Positions 43,259 to 52,406 of a stretch of DNA of 64,000 bases are shown one piece after another. The DNA is taken from contig CALSOZ010000004.1 of the NCBI GenBank assembly GCA_943788095.1, forward strand, positions 124,001 through 188,000, written 5' to 3'. The translations under genes and the position numbers were made by a program. The DNA comes from an uncultured Flavobacteriaceae bacterium. GTDB taxonomy: Bacteria > Bacteroidota > Bacteroidia > Flavobacteriales > Flavobacteriaceae. Below the pieces are notes generated by a model that worked only from the letters and a program-made list of their open reading frames with translations, had not been told where the DNA came from and ran no database searches. Numbering within the stretch: the stretch's first letter is position 1; every line of letters begins with the position of its first letter.

Positions 43259-44836
43259 ATGGAATCCAACATTATACTCATCGGCTTAGGAGCTGCAGTC
43301 TTAGGACTTGTCTTAGGACTCATCATCTCCAATATCCGTGAAAAAAGCAACGCGTCTCAACTCACCAAAAATGCGAAACGAGAAGCCAACGTTATTCTTT
43401 CTAAAGCAAAATCAGAAGGAGAATCAATAAAAAAAGATAAAATATTTCAAGCGAAAGAACGGTTTTTAGAGTTAAAATCCGAACATGAACAAGTCATTTT
43501 ATCGAGAGAAAAGAAAATAAGCGAAGCCGAAAAACGCACTCGTGACAAAGAATCTCAAATTTCTTCAGAACTTTCTAAAAACAAAAAACTATCCGCCGAC
43601 TTTGAAACTAAAATCAAGGATTATGATCATCGTCTCGAAATCCTTAAGAAACGGAAAGAAGAAGTAGAAAAAGCCCACAAAAGTCAAATACAACAATTGG
43701 AAGTTATTTCTGGATTGTCTGCGGAAGATGCCAAGCATCAATTGATAGAGTCTTTAAAATCGGAAGCTAAAAACGACGCCATGGTTTTTATCCAAGATAC
43801 TATGGAAGAAGCCAAGTTGACTGCCGAGCAGGATGCGAAGAAAATCATCATTAACACCATTCAACGCATCGGAACTGAAGAGGCGGTTGATAATTGTGTA
43901 TCCGTGTTTAATATTGAATCAGACGATGTTAAGGGGCGAATTATTGGACGTGAAGGTCGTAACATTAGAGCGATTGAAGCGGCGACTGGGGTTGAAATTA
44001 TAGTCGACGATACGCCAGAAGCAATCATCCTATCCTGTTTTGACTCGGTGCGAAGAGAAGTGGCACGTTTATCCTTACACAAACTAGTCACAGATGGTCG
44101 TATTCACCCAGCGCGTATTGAAGAAATTGTAAAGAAAACTCAAAAACAAATCGAACAAGAGATCATTGAAGTTGGGAAACGAACCGTTATTGATCTAGGA
44201 ATTCATGGTTTACATCCGGAATTAATTAAAACCGTAGGACGTATGAAATACCGTTCGTCTTATGGTCAGAATTTATTACAACACTCCAGAGAAGTTGCAA
44301 AACTGTGTGGCGTGATGGCTGCAGAATTAGGAATTAATCCAAAATTAGCTAAACGAGCAGGACTGCTTCATGATATTGGAAAAGTGCCAGATGCAGAAGC
44401 CGATATGGAAACACCACATGCGATTTTAGGCATGCAGTGGGCCGAAAAATATGGCGAAAATGCCGAAGTATGTAATGCCATTGGCGCGCATCACGACGAA
44501 ATTGAAATGAAATCGTTAATGTCTCCAATTGTACAGGTATGTGATGCGATTTCTGGCGCACGTCCAGGCGCACGTCGTCAAGTCTTGGATTCTTATATAC
44601 AACGTCTTAAAGATCTTGAAGAGATTGCTTTTGGATTTAGTGGAGTTCAAAAAGCCTATGCGATTCAAGCCGGTCGTGAACTTCGTGTGATTGTTGAAAG
44701 TGAAAAAGTAACTGATGAAAAAGCAGGAAATTTATCCTTTGAAATTTCACAAAAAATCCAAACGGATATGACCTATCCAGGACAAGTGAAGGTGACCGTG
44801 ATACGTGAAACTCGTGCAGTAAATATTGCAAAATAA
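43259..44836 (+). CDS. rny: ribonuclease Y
   Basis: A 525-residue membrane-anchored endoribonuclease that initiates mRNA decay. The N-terminal helix ([20 protein letters not shown]) anchors it. A long coiled coil follows to about residue 200. The KH domain has the motif [20 protein letters not shown], and the HD domain has [17 protein letters not shown] and [11 protein letters not shown] with the metal ligands. The C-terminus [17 protein letters not shown] is conserved in the family. It is followed by a bidirectional terminator. Confidence 0.98.
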   Translation: MESNIILIGLGAAVLGLVLGLIISNIREKSNASQLTKNAKREANVILSKAKSEGESIKKDKIFQAKERFLELKSEHEQVILSREKKISEAEKRTRDKESQISSELSKNKKLSADFETKIKDYDHRLEILKKRKEEVEKAHKSQIQQLEVISGLSAEDAKHQLIESLKSEAKNDAMVFIQDTMEEAKLTAEQDAKKIIINTIQRIGTEEAVDNCVSVFNIESDDVKGRIIGREGRNIRAIEAATGVEIIVDDTPEAIILSCFDSVRREVARLSLHKLVTDGRIHPARIEEIVKKTQKQIEQEIIEVGKRTVIDLGIHGLHPELIKTVGRMKYRSSYGQNLLQHSREVAKLCGVMAAELGINPKLAKRAGLLHDIGKVPDAEADMETPHAILGMQWAEKYGENAEVCNAIGAHHDEIEMKSLMSPIVQVCDAISGARPGARRQVLDSYIQRLKDLEEIAFGFSGVQKAYAIQAGRELRVIVESEKVTDEKAGNLSFEISQKIQTDMTYPGQVKVTVIRETRAVNIAK

Positions 44837-44857
44837 AATAACCAAGGTTATTATCAT

Positions 44858-44886
44858 AAAAAAAGCAGCTTTCGGGCTGCTTTTTT
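44858..44886. terminator. bidirectional terminator between rny and xerD
   Basis: Stem GCAGC / GCTGC with a TTTCGG loop, flanked by seven A on the left and six T on the right, so it works in both directions. The xerD stop (44885) lies within it. Confidence 0.92.
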
Positions 44887-45781
44887 AGGTTCTAGGGTGA
44901 AACTTAAACATCACGTCTTTTAGGTGGCTTTTATCAACGTGCATATAAATTTCGGTAGTTGTGATGCTTTCATGCCCCAACATCAGTTGAATGGCTCTTA
45001 AATCGGCCCCATTTTCTAGAAGGTGAGTCGCGAAGGAATGTCGAAACGTATGAGGAGAGATTTTTTTTTGAATTTCTGCTTTTACCGCCAAGCTTTTTAC
45101 AATGGTAAAAATCATCGCTCGGGAGAGTTGTTTGCCGCGTCGGTTTAAAAATAAGGTATCGTTAAAAGAGGGTTCAATCTTCATTTGAACACGAACGTGG
45201 TCTTTATATAAATTGATATATTTCTGAGTTAACGGTCCAATCGGGACAAAACGTTGTTTATCGCCTTTGCCTGTGACTTTGATAAAACCTTCCTCAAAAA
45301 ATAAATCTGAAATTTTAAGTTCTGTAAGTTCACTCACACGCAGCCCACAACTGTACAAGGTTTCTATAATGGCACGGTTGCGTTCGCCTTGAGGATTACT
45401 TAAATCAATCGCGGCTACAATACGATCAATATCATTTACAGATAGTGAATCGGGTAATTTGCTTCCTATTTTGGGAGCTTCAATGCGTTCTAAGGGATTT
45501 GTATTGCGTAAATTTTCAAAAATTAAGTAATCAAAAAAACTCCGTAGTCCAGAAATTACACGCGATTGTGTTCGGGGATTGACGGTTTTGGCCAGTTCAT
45601 AAATAAACTGTTGAACCGTTTCTGATTCAATTTTAAGCGGACTCAATTTGATCGCATGGGTTTCTAAAAAAACAATCAATTTCTGAACGTCTAAATTGTA
45701 GTTGTTAACCGTATGCATGGACATGCCACGCTCAATTTTTAAGTATAAAGAAAAATCTTTTAAGGCCTCATTCCACTTCAT
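44885..45781 (-). CDS. xerD: site-specific tyrosine recombinase XerD
   Basis: A 298-residue tyrosine recombinase. The N-terminal SAM-like core-binding domain (LKDFSLYLKIERGMSMHTVN) is followed by the catalytic domain. The catalytic Arg is in YSCGLRVSELTEL, the Lys in VTGKGDKQRFVPIG, then HTFRHSFATHLLENG (HxxR), LMLGHESITTTEIY (His and the Tyr nucleophile). These are the XerC/D hallmarks. It resolves chromosome dimers at dif; a single XerD-like plus XerC is normal in this group. It overlaps the FGE-type gene by 14 bp. Confidence 0.94.
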   Translation of the reverse strand: MKWNEALKDFSLYLKIERGMSMHTVNNYNLDVQKLIVFLETHAIKLSPLKIESETVQQFIYELAKTVNPRTQSRVISGLRSFFDYLIFENLRNTNPLERIEAPKIGSKLPDSLSVNDIDRIVAAIDLSNPQGERNRAIIETLYSCGLRVSELTELKISDLFFEEGFIKVTGKGDKQRFVPIGPLTQKYINLYKDHVRVQMKIEPSFNDTLFLNRRGKQLSRAMIFTIVKSLAVKAEIQKKISPHTFRHSFATHLLENGADLRAIQLMLGHESITTTEIYMHVDKSHLKDVMFKFHPRT

Positions 45782-46901
45782 TTGGATTGGTGTTGTACGC
45801 TTTTATTGATTCGTTTTTATTTTTTTTTAACATCGCTTTTGTGACTACGGTTCTAAATCCAATATGATCGGAACCAGAGTCTTGGGTTGTGCCCATTCGC
45901 GCAGAAATTCGAAAGCTCGCACAATAAGATTCATGGCATAAAAACGAGCCACCTTTTATAACATATTCCGTTTCATAGGGGTTGTTAGGATTGTAAAATC
46001 TATCCGATCCTTTCGGATTGTTTTGTACGGATTTGGTATCTATTTCGTTGTAATAATTGAGATTGAATAAATCATTAGTAAGCTCCCATACATTTCCTAA
46101 CATGTCATAAAGACCAATAGAATTTGCGGGGAAAGACCGCACGGGGGCAATCAACTCAAAGCCATCTTCAGGGATGTTTTTGACTGGAAACACGCCCTGC
46201 CATGTATTCGAATTTTGGTTGAGCAGATCTGAATTATCGCCCCAAGTATAGATAGATTCATCATATTGACCTTGTGCAGCAGCTTCCCATTCGGCTTCTG
46301 TAGGCAATCGTCTGTTTGCCCATTTACAATAGGCTAAAGCATCTTCTATTGCTACATGAACTACTGGGAAATGATCTTTACCGTCTATATTGCTTTGAGG
46401 GCCTTCGGGGTGTTTCCAATCCGCTCCAATTTTCCAAGTCCACCATTGGGTATAATTATTCATGTCCTGAACAGCATTCACATTTTTATTAAAAATCAAA
46501 CTTCCCGGTTGTAAAATAGAGTCGTGAGGTTTAGGGGTATTTGGAGGTAGTTGAGTTTGCATCATTTCCCAATTAATAGTGCGCTCGGCAACAGTCTTGT
46601 AGGAAGTCGCATCTACAAACGTTCTAAATTGTGCGTTGGTAACTTCGGTAATATCAATATAAAATCCATCGACTTGTACGAGGTGCCCAGGTTTTTCACG
46701 TGGCATCGCAAACGGATCTCCATCCTTTGCACCTTGAACAAATGTTTTAGATGGCACCCACACCATCCCTTTGGGCGCTGGAGTAGGGATCGAGTAAACG
46801 GGAGTTCTAGAGGACTCATTTTTGTTATTGTTTTTACAACTAAAACAGATGAAAAAAAGTAGGATAGAACCTGATAATACAAATGAATATTTGGACTTCA
46901 T
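45768..46901 (-). CDS. FGE/SUMF1-type formylglycine-generating-like lipoprotein
   Basis: A 377-residue lipoprotein. The signal peptide ends with the lipobox FICFSC (Cys22). The rest is a formylglycine-generating enzyme (SUMF1) fold: PKGMVWVPSKTFVQG, ITEVTNAQFRTFVDAT, RRLPTEAEWEAAAQG, NSIGLYDMLGNVWELTND. Near the C-terminus VIKGGSFLCHESYCASFRIS has Cys322 and Cys327, matching the two catalytic, copper-binding cysteines of true FGEs; GldJ/GldK relatives in gliding motility lack them. It may mature sulfatases or a related target in the periplasm or on the outer membrane using O2. Substrate unknown; no sulfatase in the window. Confidence 0.85.
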   Translation of the reverse strand: MKSKYSFVLSGSILLFFICFSCKNNNKNESSRTPVYSIPTPAPKGMVWVPSKTFVQGAKDGDPFAMPREKPGHLVQVDGFYIDITEVTNAQFRTFVDATSYKTVAERTINWEMMQTQLPPNTPKPHDSILQPGSLIFNKNVNAVQDMNNYTQWWTWKIGADWKHPEGPQSNIDGKDHFPVVHVAIEDALAYCKWANRRLPTEAEWEAAAQGQYDESIYTWGDNSDLLNQNSNTWQGVFPVKNIPEDGFELIAPVRSFPANSIGLYDMLGNVWELTNDLFNLNYYNEIDTKSVQNNPKGSDRFYNPNNPYETEYVIKGGSFLCHESYCASFRISARMGTTQDSGSDHIGFRTVVTKAMLKKNKNESIKAYNTNPNEVE

Positions 46902-47269
46902 AATGAAACTCGTATTTAATGGACGTAAGTTATTAGCATTACAAATATAACAAAGTGAATTTATAAATGCGGTCTTACCCTTAAAAACAGTTGTATTTTG
47001 ATATTATAACTTTAGGTTTCGACTCGTATTAATTAAGAACGCATATAGATGTTTTTGTTTAAGCAATAAATAAATACATAAAACAAGGATGATTCTTTCA
47101 ATACTTTCTTTGGTTTTTTATGATTTTTAAAATACATTTATCATAGAATTCAGATCCCAAGTCTAATTCTTCACAACCAATTGATTTTTTTGAGATAACG
47201 GTTTTTCCCTCATTTAAGCTTTATCCTAGGGAATAATTTTCTGGATTAATTTTTTAAGTATCATTCATT
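46902..47269. other. intergenic gap of 368 bp
   Basis: AT-rich divergent region between the FGE-type gene and a surface protein gene. Apart from the minus-strand box at 46942-46949, I see no open frame, hairpin or repeat worth naming, and no TAnnTTTG for the plus-strand gene. Confidence 0.6.
46942..46949 (-). promoter_or_regulatory. -7 box of the FGE-type lipoprotein gene
   Basis: Reads TATATTTG on the minus strand, an exact TAnnTTTG match, 40 nt before the ATG. There is no good -33 TTG. Confidence 0.45.
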
Positions 47270-47836
47270 ATGAAAAATCAAACCATCCTAATTTTAATGA
47301 TCGTTGCTTCAATGCAAGTCCGTGCGCAACAGGAAAAAAACACGTATATTAATGTAGCAATTGGCTTAGGGTTTAGCTACCCAACAGATGATGTTGATAT
47401 TTCTGGGTCTGGGTTTTATGTACAAGGCGAATATGTACACACACTCAAAAAATGGATTGATATCCGTCCATATACCGGATTAATTTTAACCAAAACAAAT
47501 TCGGATTATAACGATAAATACGGCACTGACTTCAAGTCTTCTGCGAATGCTTTGTTAATTGGAGGAAAGGCTCGGATTATAGCACCAATTCCGTGGTTTG
47601 CTCCTTATGTTGAAATAAGAATAGGAGCTTCGATCGGTTCTTTTGAGACTGTGAATCCATTTACTAATATTGAGAAAAGTGGTGTGTTTTTACACATCCC
47701 TTGGTCTATTGGTTTGAAGATAGGCCCTCACCGAAATTATGATTTCTCCTTTTCTTATTATGATCATCCAAGTGTAAAACAGTTTATTGGAGCCGCAGCC
47801 GTTGGATTTTCATTTCGATTCAATAGTAATCAATAA
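47270..47836 (+). CDS. outer-membrane beta-barrel-like protein, unknown function
   Basis: A 188-residue exported protein. A signal peptide (ILILMIVASMQVRAQ) is followed by alternating aromatic/hydrophobic strands typical of a small outer-membrane barrel (YINVAIGLGFSYP, GFYVQGEYVHTL, RPYTGLILT, FAPYVEIRIGASIG, YDFSFSYYDHPSV) and ends in VGFSFRFNSNQ. No named family is recognised. It has its own terminator (47931-47967). Confidence 0.7.
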   Translation: MKNQTILILMIVASMQVRAQQEKNTYINVAIGLGFSYPTDDVDISGSGFYVQGEYVHTLKKWIDIRPYTGLILTKTNSDYNDKYGTDFKSSANALLIGGKARIIAPIPWFAPYVEIRIGASIGSFETVNPFTNIEKSGVFLHIPWSIGLKIGPHRNYDFSFSYYDHPSVKQFIGAAAVGFSFRFNSNQ

Positions 47837-47930
47837 GAGGTACTTAATATTTTTAAGCTATAATATATTTTGAGACTCATTTAATTGCAAATTTCACAGG
47901 TTCGAATTTTAAATTCTTTAACAAAGTTAT

Positions 47931-47967
47931 AAAAAAAAAAGAGGCTGCTTTTGGGCAGCCTCTTTTT
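47931..47967. terminator. bidirectional terminator between beta-barrel gene and lipoprotein
   Basis: A 9-bp stem, AGAGGCTGC / GCAGCCTCT, with a TTTTGG loop. It is preceded by ten A and followed by T residues, so it serves both convergent genes. Confidence 0.93.
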
Positions 47968-47991
47968 AATAATAGTTTGGATTCAGAATTT

Positions 47992-48930
47992 TTATTCTGC
48001 AATAAAGGAGTATATATAGTCACCTTCATCTTCATACTCGTCTTCTTGATTAGATGAAAATATTGCTTCCATATCGGTTAGAGATTCAATGCTAATAAGT
48101 TCATCGCCGTCTCCTACGTAAAAAGAAGTCTGAGTTTCATCAGACCAAGACCAAGGTTCTGTTAAAACTTTCGTTCCATTTGAGCTTCCGTAAAAAACAA
48201 ATGTATAGGTTCCATAAGCGGAAAAGGTTAGTTTTATTTTGGTTGATGGCGTACAGCCTTCTATATAAATTTCCTCTCCGTAGTTGTATTCATATTCATA
48301 ACATGCATCGTCGTACCATTGGTTTGATATATCTACACCATCTTCTGTCATTGAAACAAATGTCCAAGTTGATATTAATTTGGCATGATTAGAATCTGTA
48401 TCAGAAGGATCGCTTTCATCCATTGGATCTCCTTTGTTTGTTGAATAATCTCCCTCAAGATTATTACAAATTATATACTCAGAATCCTCGGGGATATTCA
48501 ACTCTATCGTAAATGTAGCATTGAGACTCTCGTTTGTTTCGCTAACAACAATATTTGTCAGGGTAGCAATGGTGGTGTTGGACATTTCTAAATTTAAATC
48601 CACACTCGTCACAAACCCGTTAGCATCGGTATTTAATACATAGGTTCCAAAAACGGCTTCTATTTCTTGGTTTACATAAAAACCAATAATGTAATAATCG
48701 TCTGTAAACTCAATAAAACTGAAGATACATGTATTCGATGTAATTCTAGCGGAATTAGAAAAATTCCATTTTCCGTAAATAGTTTTTTTAGCTTCTATTG
48801 GCGTTTGTTCAGAAACCGTCCCAGTGGCATCTAAAGTTGTAATTCCATTGGTTGTTTCTACAGTGACAGAGTCATCACTTCCACAGGCGGAGAAGACTAC
48901 AATGACACATAAATAAAGTAATTTTTTCAT
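47992..48930 (-). CDS. lipocalin-like lipoprotein, unknown function
   Basis: A 312-residue lipoprotein: signal peptide and lipobox (VIVVFSAC), then two beta-rich halves. Each resembles the lipocalin-like/DUF5004-type fold of Bacteroidota surface proteins: IYGKWNFSNSARI with SFIEFTDDYYIIGFYV, then LISTWTFVSMTEDGVDISNQ, and KIKLTFSAYGTYTFVFYGSS near the C-terminus. A Cys pair in the middle (CYEYEYN, EGC) may form a disulfide. The start is ATG 48930; the frame extends to 48957, but a -7 box (48955-48962) lies there. The function is unknown. Confidence 0.75.
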   Translation of the reverse strand: MKKLLYLCVIVVFSACGSDDSVTVETTNGITTLDATGTVSEQTPIEAKKTIYGKWNFSNSARITSNTCIFSFIEFTDDYYIIGFYVNQEIEAVFGTYVLNTDANGFVTSVDLNLEMSNTTIATLTNIVVSETNESLNATFTIELNIPEDSEYIICNNLEGDYSTNKGDPMDESDPSDTDSNHAKLISTWTFVSMTEDGVDISNQWYDDACYEYEYNYGEEIYIEGCTPSTKIKLTFSAYGTYTFVFYGSSNGTKVLTEPWSWSDETQTSFYVGDGDELISIESLTDMEAIFSSNQEDEYEDEGDYIYSFIAE

Positions 48931-48954
48931 AATTCTAAAAGTTAAATTTAATTT

Positions 48955-48962
48955 CAAAAATA
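48955..48962 (-). promoter_or_regulatory. -7 box of the lipocalin-like lipoprotein gene
   Basis: Reads TATTTTTG on the minus strand, an exact TAnnTTTG match, 24 nt before ATG 48930. It helps rule out a longer start. Confidence 0.5.
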
Positions 48963-49105
48963 CAGTTTTTATTTTAAAAAGATTCAGTTTAGTTGCAATA
49001 AAACTCGACCAGCTTGTTTAAAAGTTTATTTAATTTGAAATGATTTTAAACGTTTAACAGTAAAAACCACTAATATGCGGCGTTTAATAGAAGTTTTTTT
49101 TAAAC

Positions 49106-49132
49106 AAAAAACCCATAACTTTCGTTATGGGT
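49106..49132 (-). terminator. terminator of tRNA-Ser
   Basis: A 9-bp stem, ACCCATAAC / GTTATGGGT, with a GAAA tetraloop on the minus strand, followed there by five T residues. It lies 9 bp past the tRNA 3' end. Confidence 0.9.
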
Positions 49133-49141
49133 TTCTTAGTG

Positions 49142-49226
49142 CGGAGAGTAAGGGATTCGAACCCCTGGAGGTGTGACCCTCAACAGTTTTCAAGACTGCC
49201 GCATTCGACCACTCTGCCAACTCTCC
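49142..49226 (-). tRNA. tRNA-Ser (anticodon UGA)
   Basis: An 85-nt class II tRNA on the minus strand. Acceptor strands are GGAGAGT (49226-49220) and ACTCTCC (49149-49143), with discriminator G. The anticodon loop CTTGAAA holds TGA (49192-49190). A long variable arm (GAGG/CCTC) is present, as required for serine, and the T loop is GGTTCGAATCC. The CCA end is not fully encoded. A strong terminator follows. Confidence 0.96.
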
Positions 49227-49355
49227 AGTCGGCTGCAAATATAAAAGGCTTTTTAGTTCTAGCAAATACTTTTAGTATTTATTTTTAAAAAATAATAATA
49301 TTGCTTTTTAAGCATTAATTAAGAAAAACAGTTCGCTATCTACTTTAATATTTTA

Positions 49356-49363
49356 TACTTTTG
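49356..49363 (+). promoter_or_regulatory. -7 box of the nitroreductase gene
   Basis: TACTTTTG, an exact TAnnTTTG match, 15 nt before ATG 49379, with a TTC at -33 (49332-49334, 21 nt spacing). It overlaps the upstream TTG at 49361, which supports the ATG start. Confidence 0.6.
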
Positions 49364-49378
49364 AAAAAACTTTTATTT

Positions 49379-50011
49379 ATGGATATTATTGAGGCGCTTG
49401 AATGGCGCTACGCGACCAAAAAATTTGATTCTGAGGCGATCATCCCAGAAGCCACTATAGAATTACTTAAACAGGCTTTTAACCTTACTGCAACTTCCTA
49501 TGGCCTTCAGCCAGTTAAGTTGTTGTTGATTCGTCATAAAACAACTCTAAACGACTTGGTGCCCTTATCCATGAATCAACCTCAGGTTGGGCAAGCCTCT
49601 CATTTATGTGTGTTTTGTGTCGATATGAGTATTGATGAAGCATACATTCGAGATTATTTTGAGCGGATCAAATCCATCCGACAAACTCCGGATGCAGTTT
49701 TGAGTTCCTTCAGAGACAGCATCATTAGTAGTTTTGATAAAAAATCGGAAGAAGATTTGTTTAACTGGGGCATCAAACAAGCGTATTTGGCTCTTGGCAA
49801 TATGCTCACTGTCTGTGCGACTCAAGGCATAGATGCCTGTCCAATGGAAGGTTTTGATCCACAACAATACGATCGCTTTTTTAATTTAAAAGAAAAAGGC
49901 TTAAGATCTGCATTGATCATGCCTATCGGATACCGTGCCGAAGATGACATGTTTAGAACGATGAAAAAAGTGAGAAAACCCCTCAACGAATCAATTATAG
50001 AATTTAAATAA
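49379..50011 (+). CDS. nitroreductase-family NAD(P)H-dependent oxidoreductase
   Basis: A 210-residue FMN-binding nitroreductase. The N-terminus MDIIEALEWRYATKKFDSEA carries the RYATKKF FMN-phosphate motif. LQPVKLLLIRH, then the C-terminal CPMEGFDPQQYDRFF and GYRAEDD are typical of the NfsB/YdgI group. It reduces nitro, quinone or flavin substrates. I chose ATG 49379 (MDIIEALEWRY). It is followed after 7 bp by the DegT-type gene on the same strand. Confidence 0.92.
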   Translation: MDIIEALEWRYATKKFDSEAIIPEATIELLKQAFNLTATSYGLQPVKLLLIRHKTTLNDLVPLSMNQPQVGQASHLCVFCVDMSIDEAYIRDYFERIKSIRQTPDAVLSSFRDSIISSFDKKSEEDLFNWGIKQAYLALGNMLTVCATQGIDACPMEGFDPQQYDRFFNLKEKGLRSALIMPIGYRAEDDMFRTMKKVRKPLNESIIEFK

Positions 50012-50018
50012 TTTATAA

Positions 50019-51215
50019 ATGCCTGGATTTGAATTATTTGGTGATGCCGAACGAAAAGAAGTACATGATGTACTTGATAGTGGCGTTTTAATGCGTTACG
50101 GTTTTGATGGCATGCGTCAGGGTCATTGGAAAGCAAAGGAATTGGAACACGCCATCCAATCTCGATTTGAGGTGAACCATGCTCAACTTCTTTCAAGTGG
50201 AACCGCTGCAGTGAGTTTAGCACTTGCATCGGCTGGCATTGGAGCGGGAGATGAAGTCATCATGCCATGTTTTACATTCGTGGCTAGTTTTGAAGCCATT
50301 ATCATGTTGGGAGCCACGCCAATTATTGTGGATATTGATGACACGCTGACTTTAGACATCGATGCAGTAAAAGCCGCTGTGACGCCAAAAACCAAAGCGA
50401 TCATGCCAGTGCATATGTGTGGGAGTATGGCCAATTTAAACGCGCTTCGTACCATTTGTGATTCCAACAATTTAATACTAATCGAGGATGCCTGTCAAGC
50501 AATAGGAGGGATGTACGATGGAAAAGCACTGGGAACCATTGGCGATTTAGGCTGTTTTTCGTTTGACTTTGTAAAAACCGTCACTTGTGGAGAAGGCGGC
50601 GTTGTGATCACTAACAATCAAAAGTATTATACAAATGCCGACCATTATTCCGATCATGGTCACGATCATGAGGGATCAGATAGAGGTGCTGAAACGCATC
50701 CGTTTTTAGGGTATAACTTCCGAATTTCGGAGTTAAATGCAGCGGTGGGTTTAGCACAATTTCGTCGCTTAGATGATTTTATTGCAATTCAAAAAAAGCA
50801 TTATACAATTATTAGAAATGAATTATCTAACATAGCAGGACTTACTTTTAGAACCGTTCCAGAAGGTGGCGAAGAAAGTTATGCGTTTTTAAATTTCTTT
50901 TTAGAAGATTTGGACACGGCCCGAAAGGTGAGTCATTCGTTTAAAGACAATGGGATCGATGTTTGTTTTCATTATTTTGATAACAATTGGCATTACATTC
51001 GTAAATGGGACCATCTAACAACTCAAAAATCGTTGTTTCCTTTAAGCAAAGAATTGAAAGAAGGTTTGTCGTATTTGAAAGATAAAACGTTTGAAAAGTC
51101 AGATCATTTTATTGGTCGAAATATTTCGTGCTTGATCAAATTATCTTGGACCGAAGCAGAGGTAATCCAAAGAGCCAAAACCATGGCTACACTTATTCGA
51201 GAATCGATTGCTTAG
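50019..51215 (+). CDS. DegT/DnrJ/EryC1/StrS-family PLP aminotransferase
   Basis: A 398-residue PLP enzyme of the sugar-aminotransferase family. Motifs are LSSGTAAVSLALASAGIGAGD, MPCFTFVASFEAI, MPVHMCGSMANL, EDACQAIGG and the PLP lysine in FSFDFVKTVTCGEGGV. GYNFRISELNAAVGLAQ follows. Members usually transfer an amino group to keto-sugars for surface glycans, although a glycan cluster is not present here, so the substrate is open. A stretch HYSDHGHDHEG is His/Asp-rich. Its 3' end overlaps ribBA by 4 bp. Confidence 0.9.
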   Translation: MPGFELFGDAERKEVHDVLDSGVLMRYGFDGMRQGHWKAKELEHAIQSRFEVNHAQLLSSGTAAVSLALASAGIGAGDEVIMPCFTFVASFEAIIMLGATPIIVDIDDTLTLDIDAVKAAVTPKTKAIMPVHMCGSMANLNALRTICDSNNLILIEDACQAIGGMYDGKALGTIGDLGCFSFDFVKTVTCGEGGVVITNNQKYYTNADHYSDHGHDHEGSDRGAETHPFLGYNFRISELNAAVGLAQFRRLDDFIAIQKKHYTIIRNELSNIAGLTFRTVPEGGEESYAFLNFFLEDLDTARKVSHSFKDNGIDVCFHYFDNNWHYIRKWDHLTTQKSLFPLSKELKEGLSYLKDKTFEKSDHFIGRNISCLIKLSWTEAEVIQRAKTMATLIRESIA

Positions 51216-52366
51216 TAGTTGATGTATTCCACAATTTCTAAACCATAGCCGATCATTCCAACGCGTTTTTTTTGTTCGCTGTTTGAAATCAATCCTAGTT
51301 TGTGAATATTCAGATCGTGAAGGATTTGCGCCCCAATTCCAAAATCTTTAGAATCCATATCAATACTTGGTGCTTTGGTTACTATTCCTGCTTTTTGGGT
51401 GTTTTTTACAATATCCAAGCGTTTTAAAAGATTTGCCGGTTGAATACTCTGATTGATAAATATAATAGCGCCTTTTCTGTGTTTGTTAATAAGCTTAAAC
51501 ATACCGTCGAGTTGGTGGTCCGCATTATTAGTCAACGTTCCTAAAATATCATTATTGACAAGGGTTGAGTTGATTCGCGTTGGAACCGTTTCATCGGTAC
51601 TCCAAGTGCCTTTAGTTAATGCAATATGAACCGCATCATTTGTGGTTTGTTGATAAGCTCTTAATCTGAAATCGCCAAAGCGAGTTTCAATTTGGAAATC
51701 TTGTTTTTTCTTGATTAAAGAATCGTGTTCCATTCGGTATGCCACCAAATCTTCAATCGAAATTATTTTTAAATCAAATTTATCTGCGACCACTCTCAAT
51801 TCGGGTAAACGCGCCATGGAGCCATCATCATTTAAGATCTCAACTAAAATTCCAGCCGGTTGAAACCCAGCCAAACGAGCTAAATCGACCGCTGCTTCTG
51901 TATGTCCGGTACGTCTAAGTACGCCGCCATTTTTTGCTTTTAAAGGAAAAATATGACCTGGACGTCCTAAATCGTGGGGTTTGGTGGCAGAATCGACCAA
52001 GGCTTTGATTGTTTTTGAGCGATCTGAGGTCGAAATACCTGTTGTACATCCATTTCCAATCAAATCCACTGAAACGGTAAACTGTGTGTTGTGTAACACC
52101 GTATTGTTTTGAACCATCATATTAAGTCCGAGTTCATCACATCGAGTTTCTGTGAGTGGAGCACAGATCAAGCCACGACCGTGTAAAGCCATGAAGTTGA
52201 TCATTTCTGGAGTTACTTTTTCTGCAGCTGCAATAAAATCACCTTCATTTTCTCTATTTTCATCATCAACCACCACAACTACTTTTCCGAGTCGAATGTC
52301 ATTTATAGCATCTTCAATACTATTTAATTTCGTTTTTCCTTGTGTAGGTTGTTCTGTAATTGACAT
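51212..52366 (-). CDS. ribB: 3,4-dihydroxy-2-butanone-4-phosphate synthase with degenerate GTP cyclohydrolase II domain
   Basis: A 384-residue two-domain riboflavin protein. The N-terminal DHBP synthase is intact: VVVDDENRENEGDFIAAAE, HGRGLICAPLTETRCDEL, GISTSDRSKTI, PGHIFPLKAK, RTGHTEAAVDLARLAG. It converts ribulose-5-phosphate to the four-carbon riboflavin precursor. The C-terminal half aligns with GTP cyclohydrolase II, but the zinc cysteines (CLTG..LRCDC in active enzymes) and the catalytic Arg-containing loop are absent; it reads LVNNDILGTLTNNADHQLDG. So only RibB activity is expected, and RibA must be elsewhere. Last gene of the ftsK-lolA-lptFG-ribB operon. Confidence 0.92.
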   Translation of the reverse strand: MSITEQPTQGKTKLNSIEDAINDIRLGKVVVVVDDENRENEGDFIAAAEKVTPEMINFMALHGRGLICAPLTETRCDELGLNMMVQNNTVLHNTQFTVSVDLIGNGCTTGISTSDRSKTIKALVDSATKPHDLGRPGHIFPLKAKNGGVLRRTGHTEAAVDLARLAGFQPAGILVEILNDDGSMARLPELRVVADKFDLKIISIEDLVAYRMEHDSLIKKKQDFQIETRFGDFRLRAYQQTTNDAVHIALTKGTWSTDETVPTRINSTLVNNDILGTLTNNADHQLDGMFKLINKHRKGAIIFINQSIQPANLLKRLDIVKNTQKAGIVTKAPSIDMDSKDFGIGAQILHDLNIHKLGLISNSEQKKRVGMIGYGLEIVEYINY

Positions 52367-52406
52367 ACTTATTTTTTTTGTAAAGATATTATAAGTAATC
52401 TATTCC

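Noticed and set aside
46902-47269. A hidden small gene in the 368-bp gap
   Set aside because: All frames are closed by frequent stops and no Shine-Dalgarno-like or domain signal is visible.
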